Shown in pieces: positions 54,431-64,000 of a stretch of DNA of 64,000 nt. The notes under the pieces were generated by a model. It saw only the letters and a program-made list of their open reading frames with translations, was not told the DNA's origin and made no database searches. Source of the DNA: Diphasiastrum complanatum (taxonomy: Eukaryota; Streptophyta; Lycopodiopsida; Lycopodiales; Lycopodiaceae); NCBI GenBank assembly GCA_029204225.1, contig CM055102.1, positions 50,683,616 through 50,747,615 on the forward strand. The letters are read 5' to 3'. Numbering within the stretch: position 1 is the stretch's first letter; every line of letters starts with the position of its first letter. Both the position numbers and the translations under genes were made by a program.

Positions 54431-56175
54431 GATTCAACATACTAACTAAGGTTGTATGCCTTTCTTTTGACAATGAAAAGAAGCATGTAGTTCCACCTCC
54501 TGTAAAAGTGTTTAAGGGGGAGAAGAAGGATAGGAACTTACAAGTGGTAAGTTCTTGGCTGAATGTTTGGAATAAATATTTTGCCATAAACCAATTCCTT
54601 GAATCTGAGAAGTTATTCACTGTCACCATGTTCCTTGAAGGAAGAGCCTTAGTTTGGTGGGATGACTTAGTTGCAAAGGGCAATCAACCTTGTACATGGG
54701 ATGATTTTTGTAAGCTTTTTAGGGATTATTTTCTACCACTCTTAGATGACTATGAACACTTCCAAAACTTGAGTCATCTAACCATGAATAAAGGTTTGGA
54801 ACAGTTTATTCAAGATTTTCATGAGTACCTTAATCCACTTTATAGTGATGTTCCGCCTAAGGTACAATTGTTAATGTTTATTGATGGGTTACCAAAAGAT
54901 TATCAAGTGGATGTTTGTAGGAACCATCCAAAAACCCTAGAAGATGCTATTAGTGCTGCAAAATACTTTGATGACACACCTAAGCCACCTAGGCGTCAAC
55001 AACCTAATGAGCAGAAAAAAGGTTTTCAATTTAAGAGGAAGGATAGGGAAGTTGTTAATGAAACACATCCCAATTCCAACAATCCTAAGAAAACCAAGAA
55101 AAACTTTAAAAACCATCATGGTGGCAATGATAAAGCTGAAGCTCGTAAGAACCTGTGCTTCAAGTGCAATGGCGAGGGTCACCTTGCACGTGATTGCGTC
55201 AAAAAATAAGCTTCAACTTCAGGTAATCTATCTCGAAGTAATGAGATGAATGTTTGTTTCCTTAGTTCTTTAGTTTTTGGTCCTAATGACCTTATTTGCA
55301 TTAAAGGTAAAGTTAATGATCAAGTTGTTAATGTTCTTTTTGACACGGGATCCACTCACAACTTTATTAATGTAAAGTTGGTGCAGACGCTAAATCTTCC
55401 TACTAGAAAAAGTGAGAAAAAATATGGTGTGACAATGGCATTGGGAAGTAATTCCGATTTGATGGATTTTATTGTTCTTGATGTAGAATTGCACATTCAG
55501 GATTATTCTAAAAAACTAGAATTCCATGTTGTTCAATTAGCTAATGTAGATATTGTTCTTGGACAACGATGGCATTTTGATAAGAACAAATCATTGAGAA
55601 TTGATTTTGTTGAGAAATCTTTATCTTTTATGCATGAGAATTCTTTAATTAAGATCAAGTCTAGTTTAAGTGTTGACACTAAAAATGTTAACCCTTATTC
55701 TAAACGGGAACTTTATTCTATTATGAAGAATTCTGATTTTAAAGTTTGTTTATGTTTTCATAATGATATCATTTGCTGCAATGATGAAGAACTTAACATA
55801 AATTCCATGAATATACCCAGTGAGAACACTACATAATTTGAAGCCTATAATGAACTTAGGCAGGAATTCAATGATGTTTTTTTAGACCTTCCTATAGGTT
55901 TACCACCAGAAAGGACAGTTGATCATAAAATTGACCTAATACCTGGAGCAATTCCAATCACACAGCGTCCTTATAGGATGAGTGCATCGGAAGAGGCTAA
56001 AGTAAATAGGCAATTACATGATTACATGAAAAAGGGGTGGCTACAACCTAGTAAGTCTCCTTGGGCATCACCAGTGGTTCGGGTGGCCAAGAAGGATGGA
56101 ACTAAAAGGTTTGGCGTCGACTATAAGAATTTAAACAAGGTAACCATTAGGAATAGATATCCACTGCCGCGGATC
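54431..56175 (+). mobile_element. Ty3/gypsy part of a chimera: gag, protease, start of RT
   Basis: One frame runs from about 54431 to 56367. gag: SSWLNVWNKYFAINQFL, LVWWDDLV, FRDYFLP, then a zinc knuckle CFKCNGEGHLARDC before TAA 55207. Protease: VNVLFDTGSTHNFINVKLVQ (active-site DTG). After TAA 55834, RT begins: [56 protein letters not shown] and RYPLPRI. There the gypsy RT stops and copia sequence follows in frame. No ATG opens the gag frame (first candidate codon is GTG at 54508), so its 5' end is truncated. Gag and pol in one frame is normal for Ty3-like elements. Confidence 0.85.
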
Positions 56176-58376
56176 AATGTTAGTGTGGGAAAGTTGCTTG
56201 ATAATGGTTGTGATGTAAAGTTCAACTCCAATACTTGCTTTATCAAGAAAAACGATGAGATCCTAGTTGATGGATCTAGATGTGGTGGAATTTTTAAGTT
56301 GAATTCTTATGAGAATGCAAACCTTTGTGAAGTTGCTTTGATATCTAAGGAGGAGTTGTGGCATTGAAGGTTGGGGCATCCTAATTTTAAATCTATGTCT
56401 TCTATGGTCATGAAAGTGAAGGCAATTGGTCTTCCAAAATCTCTTTCCAAATATTTCAAGCCTTGTGAGGCTTGTGCTATTGCAAAATCACACAGAAAGC
56501 CAATCAAAAGTCTTTTATAAAGATTACTCATCCTTTGGAACTTATACACTCGGATGTACATTTAGATTCCCACAAAGATACTCCAATCATCACCCTTGAA
56601 GACTATCATGGAGAGATGGGGCCGAGAATTGAGGAGGAGTCACCTTGAATCTTTTCACCAAGGAGATCTCAAAGAGAAAGATCCGAGCCTAGGAGGCTTA
56701 CCTATGAAGGTAGAGGCAAGCAAGTGGAAATCAGCTCCACTAATTGTGCTTATTTATTTCTCATGAGGAGCCAAAGGATGTATATGATGCACTCAACTCA
56801 AAGGAATGGTACCTTGCCGTGAAGGAGGAATATGATGCTTTGATGGCTAATAAGACATGGGAGCTTGTGGATCTTCCATCCAACAAGCACACCATTGGTT
56901 GCAAGTGGGTTTTTTGAGTCAAGTATAATCAAGATGGCACGATCAACAAGTACAAGGCTAGACCTTGTGCTAAAGGTTTTGCTCAAGTTTATGCACTTGA
57001 TTATGAGGAGACTTTTGCTCCAGTTGCAAAGATGGTATCAATTAGAATCATAATTTCTATTGCTTGTTTTTTCAATTGGCAAGTTCTTCAACTAGATGTC
57101 TCTAATGCATTTCTAAATGGATATCTAGAAGAAGAGATTTATATGGATCAGCCTATTGGGTTCATCCATGACAAAGATAAAGTTTGCTTGCTCTTCAAAA
57201 GTTTATATGGACTAAAGCAAGCTCCAAGGTCATGGTATTCTCGACTTAACACCTTTCTTGAGTCACTAGAATTTAATCTTAGTAACTATGATCCTTCCTT
57301 ATATGTCAAGTTTTTTGATAAAGATATTGTCGTCCTTCTTATTTATGTTGATGATATCATTCTAACAGGAAGTTGTATCAAGTTAGTTGAGGAAACCAAG
57401 ATTGCACTTGGAAAAGAGTTCAAGATGCAAGATCTTGAAAAAATTCACTACATTCTAGGATTAGAGATTGACTTTCTTAAAGATTAAGCTTTTGTATGTC
57501 AATCCAAGTTGCTCTTTCAATGTTAAAAAAAGTTCAATATGTTAGATTGTAAGAGTATAGAAACTCCTATGGAGCAAAATGTAGAAGACCCTAACAAAGG
57601 TGATGAAAGATTCTTCGTGGACATCACACTTTTTAGGAGTCTTATAGGCTCCTTAATTTGGCTCACAATAATTAGAACTGACGTAAGCTTTAGTGTTCAT
57701 AAGTTGAGCCAGGCTATGCAAAATCCTACTATTTATCATTAGTAATTAGTATGACACAAATCATCCATTTTTCAATGATTAAGCTGCGGAAGAATTCCAC
57801 ATGATGACGGAGATTTATGATAGAAAGAGAGTACTTAGATATATATCTTCAACTTTTGATTATGTTTTATTGTATAAAAGTGAAGATCTTTCTATTGTTG
57901 GTTATTCTGACTCAGATTCTGCAAGTTATAGAGCAGATCGAAAATCTACAAGTGCTTATGTCATATATCTTGGAGGAAACTTGATATCTTGGCTTTCCAA
58001 AAGGCAAGATACTGTATCCCTCTCATCATGTGAAGCTGAGTATAAGGCACTCACTACAACAACAAAGGAAGTGATTTGGATCAAGAGGTTACTAGTGGAG
58101 CTAAAGATAATCATGGAAGAGGATCTACCTATGATCATGTGTGACAACATTTCAGCCCAAGCCCTTGCCAACAACCCAATATTCCATGCAAGGAGCAAGC
58201 ATATCGAAGTTGCACATCACTTCGTGAGAGATAAGCTCATTGGAGGTGAAATCTACTTGGAGCACATCAACACATCATCTTGTATTGCTGATATGCTCAC
58301 CAAACCTTTGAGCAAAAGTTCCTTCATCAAGCATAGAGCCAATCTTGGAGTAATTCCAAGATCCATGTTCAAGTGA
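56176..58376 (+). mobile_element. Ty1/copia part of the chimera: pre-integrase, RT, RNase H
   Basis: Starts [19 protein letters not shown], the copia GAG-pre-integrase start, then LWH-stop-RLGHPNF and CEACAIAKSHRKP. The integrase core is deleted after LELIHSDV (about 56550). The linker ERRLTYEGRGKQV-like stretch is near 56690. RT: YDALMANKTWELVDLPSNKH, EETFAPVAKM, LDVSNAFLNGYLEEEIYMDQ, SLYGLKQAPRSWY and IYVDDIILTG (57346). A short gap and frameshifts precede RNase H 57801-58376: SDSASYRADRKSTS, LSSCEAEYKALT, ARSKHIEVAHHFVRDK, IADMLTKPL. No clear 3' LTR was found. Confidence 0.85.
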
Positions 58377-58514
58377 ATATAGATTGTTTTTAGGTGGAAA
58401 AATAATCCATCTTGACTTTAGGCTTGCTACAAATATTGTACCATGCAAGTATGTTGTTCATAAATGCAAAATGCCAAGTTTGGCCTCGATAGAACTCGAG
58501 CTACATGGATATGT

Positions 58515-58800
58515 CACAAATCCTACAAAGTGCTTCTTACAACTGTCACTCAACAGTTGTAAGAAGAACTCTTCAGGGAGCCAGAAACCGGGAGACATCA
58601 GAGATCAGTGGAATGGTAGATCAATCTCCAAGTCCTGCACATCTACCTGATGCTAACACAAGATCCTACAAAGTGCTTCCTACAATTGTCACTCAACAGT
58701 TGTAAGAAGAACTCCTCAGGGAGCCGATAACTAAAAAGCATCTAAATTGAGTAGAATGATGGATCAGCCTCCAAGCCCTGCACATCTACCTGATACCAAT
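58515..58800. repeat. Tandem duplication (about 144 bp offset) with conserved stem
   Basis: Blocks starting tcctacaaagtgcttc near 58521 and 58665 repeat. Both contain gtcactcaacagttgtaaga and ccctgcacatctacctgat-type ends. In the first, cttacaactgt / acagttgtaag form a perfect 11-bp stem around cactca; in the second the stem is nearly kept. Confidence 0.75.
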
Positions 58801-61800
58801 CCCAAACCAATCCTTAAAAGAGAACAAGAAACACATTCATACATCAGTACCCAACTATATGCATGAAGATGGAGCATGGAAAGAAATGCAAGTAGTATAA
58901 TCTTCAATTAACAGAGCAACAACATTTCAATACAAAACACATGCTATGAAACTCGTGGTGGAGGCCTCTATCTATACCCACGAGCTGTAGAACCCAATTG
59001 TATCTTATTTTGGAGTCCACCTCTTGCATCTAAGTGAATCCCAATCTATAATAGGTTGAGTTCCACCTCTTACTAGATAATAGGAGGCCTCTTTATTAAA
59101 AACATAACTCAAGTTGAGATTAGTCTAAATTGCTAGCTCCCACATGGCTATCCATCTTTCGGGAATTACTATGGGGCTCAAAACTGTACATTTTAGCCTA
59201 GCACTAATAATTCTTGTGCTCTCAGGCTTAGCTCTCAACTTCATCTCTGCTAGAAACCCTTTTTGGGTGATGAGACACTGCATCGACACGTCAGGGGCAT
59301 GGCATCAGCTAACATTATCCTCCCCTATAGTGTTGCAGGTCCCACTGCAATGCCTCAACTTTGACGCTTGATCCTTGGAAAGGCATGGATCAGCATTTTC
59401 CTACGTAAAACCAAGAACTTATTGGTGATAACGTCGTGCTTCTCGGCAGCACTTCAAAGTCGCAGCAGATTATCAAGATAGCCTTGCATAACTGAGAGTT
59501 TCTTGCTTGTTCTTTTCAGCTTTTTTATTGTCAAGAGACTTCTCATAGCTTATCTCCTTTTCGATGGCTTCGAATGTGATGAATCTTGTTCTCATGCCCA
59601 ACGAAATGGGTCCCAGATATGGCTTAATCACTAGTATAAGCTTGTTCGTATAGTGGCTCTCGTATAAGCTTGTTCGTATAGCGGCTCTCGATCATCTGAA
59701 CATATAATCCTTTAAAAATTGCCTTTGAATCTTTTCTCTGGATTTCTCAGACAATTTCCTTGTAAATCTTGTCAAATAATCATGAATTGTCTTGGAACTC
59801 TTTGTATTCTCCTTCTGCTTTAGGGTATTTCCTCAGTTCTTCTTCCAGTTGAAGTCCCAGCCTCATCGACACTCTTGTCTCAACGAAAAGTGTGAAAACC
59901 TTCAATTGGTAGGTCGCACGAACCTTGAATTATCAGTCTTCAAGGAGGTTATGAAATGGTGGTATAAATAGATTGGAACGGATAGGTTGAAGAAGGTAGG
60001 GAAACATGATGAGGGGTTTGGTGGAAGGTGAAGGAATTGACAACATCACAGTTGCAGCTTCAAGTCTTTGTAGTGTCGAGCTTTGATCACTAATTACTTG
60101 GTATGGAGCTCACTTTATCCTGCAAGTCCACTGTCGTCTTCATCTTTTCCTTTGGTCCGTTATTTATTGAGACTCGGCCAAGATCTTGCCTTGCTTCTTG
60201 ATCTTTTCTTTTGTATTGGCCTTCTTAGTTGAATCTCTTTGATTCTTTTTCTTTATTTTGTATTATCTTTTCTTGCAGCTTCACCTGCTTTCTTTCTGAT
60301 TGACCAACCAATGTAGGCGGTAGTTGGTCTCTACAAGACACTATAATGATTTTTTACCTGCCTTGGTAAGACTACCAGGGTTTGAAAAGAGATGAATGGT
60401 GAGATGGTGGAATAACAGAAAGATGTACAGTAAGGTGGTGGTGGTGGTGGTAGTATTCTGATGATGGAAGTTGTGGTGGTAGTGATATTGGTACATGATA
60501 TGGATGATATAACAGACATGGAAGTAGATACAGATGTTGTGGCAAGAGAATTGGATGATGGAATGTGGATGATGTGGATGTAGGAGTGGTTGAAGGAAAA
60601 GACTGATTTCCCAATTCTTGTACTTCCCCCTCCTTAAGGATCTTCATCTTCCTGGTGCTCGAAACCGGAGGTTTATGACTAGGGTGCTCTTCCTGGTTGA
60701 GTCTTGTTGAATTGCATGTCTATCTTCTTACCTTTGTCTTCTTTAGTGGTACCAACTGCAAGTGTATCTTTGCTTGTGTCTCCCTACCCTAAATCTATTG
60801 CCTATGGCGGCAGTTGAAATGCCTCCACAGAATCAACTGCTTGTTGGATGCGAGTGGATGCCGGGATGATGTCAGTAGTTGCAATGTCCCGGTTGGTGAT
60901 GGGACCTGGATCTTCTAGCAGCAGTAGTGATTGTGGCTGCTGAGTTGTGAGGAAGTGGTAGGTGATGTTCGTCTGGTCCTGCTGATCTAGTCTGAAGATT
61001 GTCTCACTCCTGCAGAATTGGTGATATAGGCACATGCAGCTGCTAGCTTTGGATCGTTGATAGTATCCAAACTGTAGTTTCATTGAATGAAGGACTCATT
61101 TGGCTGGTCTGTCAGTTGATGTCATCGGTTGAGTCTCTGGTAATTGCTTCGGCAAGAATCCCTTGGTTGAAAGATGTTGTTGAAGCTTAATCAAGAGATT
61201 CGTCAAAAGTCGATGTGATTGTAGAACTTTGAGAGCACTTGGTCGTGGCACTCAAGTAGAACAATTGGTCGAAGCAAGTTGTTGGACCAAATTTCACAAT
61301 GTCTTTGTAGTTGACTCCAAGACCAATATCTCAATTACATGCAGGAATCAACTTTGAAATGACATGGATCTCTCAAAAACTTGGATATACATAAATATCC
61401 TAAACTCTCTACAAGGTAATCTAGAGATGGATAGATTAATAAAAATTCATGTTTGAGCTATTCTACAATTATGACTTGCCATTTACAGAGAGTCGATAAA
61501 TGCAGAGTGCTTGTCAAACAAAAATTTCATGCATCAGAGAGTGGATGCCAAATAGTGTCTACGGTGGAAAACTTCGGTTGAACCTCTCAGTCAAGGAGAC
61601 TCATTTTGAGCTCCTTAGTGAAGATTCGGTTGAAGAGTTCGGTGGAAGAGAGTTGGTTCAAAACACTTGAATGGAAACCTTGGCTAAAGAGTCTCGGTTT
61701 GGACATTCAATTGTGTTTGGGAGGATACTAGCCATCGGATGTAAGATAGGAAGATGGTCATCTGATGTATGGCAATCAATATGAAGTAGTGAATCATCAG

Positions 61801-62190
61801 ACATAAAATCAGATGTGACGAAAGATTGAGGAGTCGGATATAAAATGTGGTAACTTGCGGATGTGTGCTGTTGTCCGGATGTAGCTGTAATAACAGTTTA
61901 GAGGCTGGTCGGATCTGCTGTTGGTTACAACCTCAAATATATTTGGTCATGAATGGAATCGTCTTAAACTGGTTTGTCTTTGACGGAATCTTATACCATA
62001 ATCATATTAGCAAGATGGGATTCTATATTGATTGTTTCTTAGATACGATTTAACTGATAGGATATGATCGATATGTCAAATCAACCATGAAAATCTAAGC
62101 AATGGTGAGAAACTTGTGAAGAATTGAAAAAGATTATCTATGTTAGATATAGGGGTCTTATGTTTTTTATATCAAGCATCTAGGTGTAGG
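58801..62190. other. No gene firmly recognised
   Basis: A 28-bp exact-but-one tandem copy (gtataagcttgttcgtatag) lies at 59634-59689 and a ggt microsatellite at about 60436-60455. The minus strand at 59950-59450 has gag-like but broken frames (SREKIQRQFLKDYMF). Minus 61083-60802 encodes ITNRDIATTDIIPASTRIQQ then AVDSVEAFQLPP with protein-like composition but no family. Repeated ggttgaa/ttcggttgaa words fill 61560-61720. Confidence 0.4.
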
Positions 62191-62191
62191 A

Positions 62192-62838
62192 TGTTGATAG
62201 GACCAAATTTGGCATAGATGGCAAATTACCAATCCACTTGTAATGCCACTATTTAGCCAAAATAGAGTAAGAGGCTAAACTCGTGCCAATTAGAGTATAG
62301 ACAAGTGTAATACTTTTGTTTGATGAAATTTAAGAGGTCCAATAGGATTTAGAGGTGGAAACTTGAGGGGTATTTGAGATTTGCTTGAAAATGGTCCAAT
62401 AGAATTTTGAGGTGAATGGATCAATGGTCCAATAGGATTAAGAGGTGTCAAAAGTGTGGTCCAATCATAGTTAAGCACTGTAGTAGCTCGTGGATCTACT
62501 AGTATCATTGTACTTCTCATTTGGATCTAATTGATTAAGAGATTGAGTGGATTTTGAGTGTAATTGATTTTCTAGCTTTCTCTGTCTACTTGAGAGCTCA
62601 TGATGATTTTCTCTCTCTACCCAAGGAGAGCAGCTTGTTTTTACTTAGAATAATTTTTGGATACTTTCCACACGTGTGAGTGAGAGTTGGAAGTGATTGA
62701 ATGCATGTAGTAGTGTGTTTTTGCCATAGAGTCAAAGATAGATCTTGGATCTCAATCTAGTCTTGATCTTGATGCATTTACACACCTTAGGAGATCACAA
62801 GTACATGTTGTGGTCAGTCCACACATGTGAATTTAATA
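62192..62838 (+). mobile_element. copia 5' LTR
   Basis: Starts tgttgataggacc and ends just before the PBS. Contains cacacgtgtg at 62667 and cacacatgtg near the end, and its last 50 bases match the LTR end at 38703-38755. Confidence 0.65.
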
Positions 62839-62851
62839 TGGTATCAAAGCC
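62839..62851 (+). other. Primer-binding site
   Basis: Reads tggtatcaaagcc, complementary to the 3' end of initiator tRNA-Met as in plant copia elements. Confidence 0.8.
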
Positions 62852-63594
62852 TACCTAAGGTTAGCATGCATTTTGATCCATTTAAGTGAAAACTTTTCAT
62901 CAATCTTGAGCTAGACATTGTCAAGATCCATTTTCCTAACTATCTTGTCTAATTTTGGATCAAAAGAGATCAATAGGGCATTGATTGGGTCTGACCTGGT
63001 ACTGTACGGAATCAGGTGCTCCGACACATGTGAGGAACATCCAATTTTAGATTGAGATTTCTCTCTCATGCTTGATCCATTTATCTTGCTTGATAACTTG
63101 TTTTGAAGCTATTTATGTCTAGTTTTTGATGCAATTAGTTTCATTCCATTTGGTTGAGCCAATCAAAAGTTATAAGCTTTTGAAGAGGGTTAGGTAGGGC
63201 ACCTAGACCTGGGTGGACACATTTGGTTTGGTCAAGAGATTGCTTGGCTGATCTTTGTTCACAATTGTATGGTTACCAATCTCATCTATAAGTGATCTAG
63301 ACATTGTTTTGAGATCATAGCCAATTTGTTTTATGCAATATCATTGAGTTTGAGTCAAATTTGGTTACCTAGTGTATTTCACACGTGCTAAGAGTAAATG
63401 ATCCTAACTTTGTCTATAGTCCATCATTTGATGTGAAATAGATCTTGTTTTAGAGAGATTTGAGTAGCTAGTGAGAATCAATTCACAAATAGTTGCAAGA
63501 TCTTTCATAGGAGGAGATAGCACTTCATTATTGGATCCTATTGAGAGTGTGTAGCAACATTTATTGTTCATCATTTGAGTTTTCTTCACTTTAA

Positions 63595-63762
63595 ATGTCT
63601 TCAATGAGTTCATCTTTGTTGGAAACAAGTGAAAGACTGTCCACTTCAAACTATTCAATCTGAAACATGAGGATGGAATCTATCTTGACCCTTCAAGATG
63701 TGATGGACATAGTTCTTGGCCTTGAAGAAGAACCACAAGTTCTTCAAGAGGTTCAAAAATAG
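63595..63762 (+). pseudogene. copia gag N-terminus, first copy, stop in place of Trp
   Basis: ATG at 63595 reads MSSMSSSLLETSERLSTSNY then SI, TGA at 63661, MRMESILTLQDVMDIVLGL. The second copy 269 bases on has TGG at the stop position, giving NYSIWKMRMES, the normal copia gag start (NY..WK.RM). This copy ends at TAG 63760. Confidence 0.7.
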
Positions 63763-63863
63763 GATGGCTCTTCACTACATTAAGATGAATACTCTATTAT
63801 TGGATCCTATAGAGAGTGTGTAGCAACATTTATTGATCATCATTTGAGTTTTCTTCACTTCAA

Positions 63864-64000
63864 ATGTCTTCAATGGGTTCATCCTTGTTGGAACCAATTG
63901 AAAGATTGACCACTTCAAACTATTCAATTTGGAAAATGAGGATGGAGTCCATCTTGATCCTTCAAGAAGTGATGGACATAGTTCTTGGCCTTGAAGAAGA
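63864..64000 (+). CDS. copia gag N-terminus, second copy, open to the window end
   Basis: ATG at 63864 opens MSSMGSSLLEPIERLTTSNY, SIWKMRMESILILQEVMD and IVLGLEE and leaves the window uninterrupted. The copia capsid-like gag start is recognisable. The rest of the element would lie beyond base 64000. Confidence 0.7.
   Translation, partial: MSSMGSSLLEPIERLTTSNYSIWKMRMESILILQEVMDIVLGLEE

Larger units (their letters stand above)
63527..64000 (+). repeat. Tandem duplication of leader end and gag start, 269 bp offset
   Basis: attattggatcctat ... gtgtagcaacatttattg through gttcttggccttgaagaaga occurs at 63527-63731 and again at 63796-64000, with a few differences per 100 bases. Confidence 0.85.

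Noticed and set aside
60372-61083. Minus-strand ORFs with Ser/Pro/His-rich product
   Set aside because: Partly produced by the ggt microsatellite. No domain or splice support.

Overview
The window looks like nuclear DNA of a land plant with a large, repeat-rich genome. It is AT-rich, full of decayed Ty1/copia, Ty3/gypsy, LINE and hAT remnants, carries long microsatellites, and holds spliced genes with GT/AG introns. I cannot name the species; giant TE-filled introns and the LINE type would suit a fern or another large-genome non-angiosperm, but that is inference. Most single-frame ORFs here are TE debris. The real genes are spliced, and I found them by matching exon ends and intron phases by eye.

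Layout. 1-6.5 kb: copia and LINE debris, an AT microsatellite and a 27-base G run. 6.55-8.93 kb (-): a GC-richer hAT transposase copy with a DUF659-type core, one in-frame TAG, and a C-terminal dimerisation region apparently split by a short intron. 10.1-37.9 kb (-): one host gene of five phase-consistent exons (about 309 aa), similar to plant proteins with a Cdc14/SIN-component-like helical-repeat domain. Its introns hold LINE pieces (13.6-14.8 kb), the 3' part of a copia element (18.5-19.9 kb), stacked LINEs (19.95-25.1 kb), a terminal-inverted-repeat-like element (25.05-25.63 kb), a scrambled copia (33.8-35.7 kb) and a copia gag (36.7-37.1 kb). 38.5-42.1 kb (-): the 5' part of a copia element joined to the LTR end and leader of another family.

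42.2-49.9 kb is the unusual part. It holds a spliced ULP1-like cysteine-protease gene (-), a complete intronless and very divergent histone H3-like ORF (-), a probable three-exon gene of unknown function with an acidic tail (+), and a broken transposase-like gene (-). At least eight copies of a 64-77 bp inverted-repeat hairpin motif occur only between 43.2 and 47.3 kb. Two of them sit 9-14 bases upstream of the start codons of the H3-like and unknown genes, which diverge from one another. This could be an undescribed mobile or viral-derived unit, or an unusual host locus.

49.86-64 kb: a solo copia LTR, a gypsy trace, a Ty3/gypsy-Ty1/copia chimera whose junction lies inside one reading frame (54.4-58.4 kb), tandemly duplicated sequence with a conserved stem (58.5-58.8 kb), and the 5' end of a copia element whose gag start is tandemly duplicated and which runs off the window.
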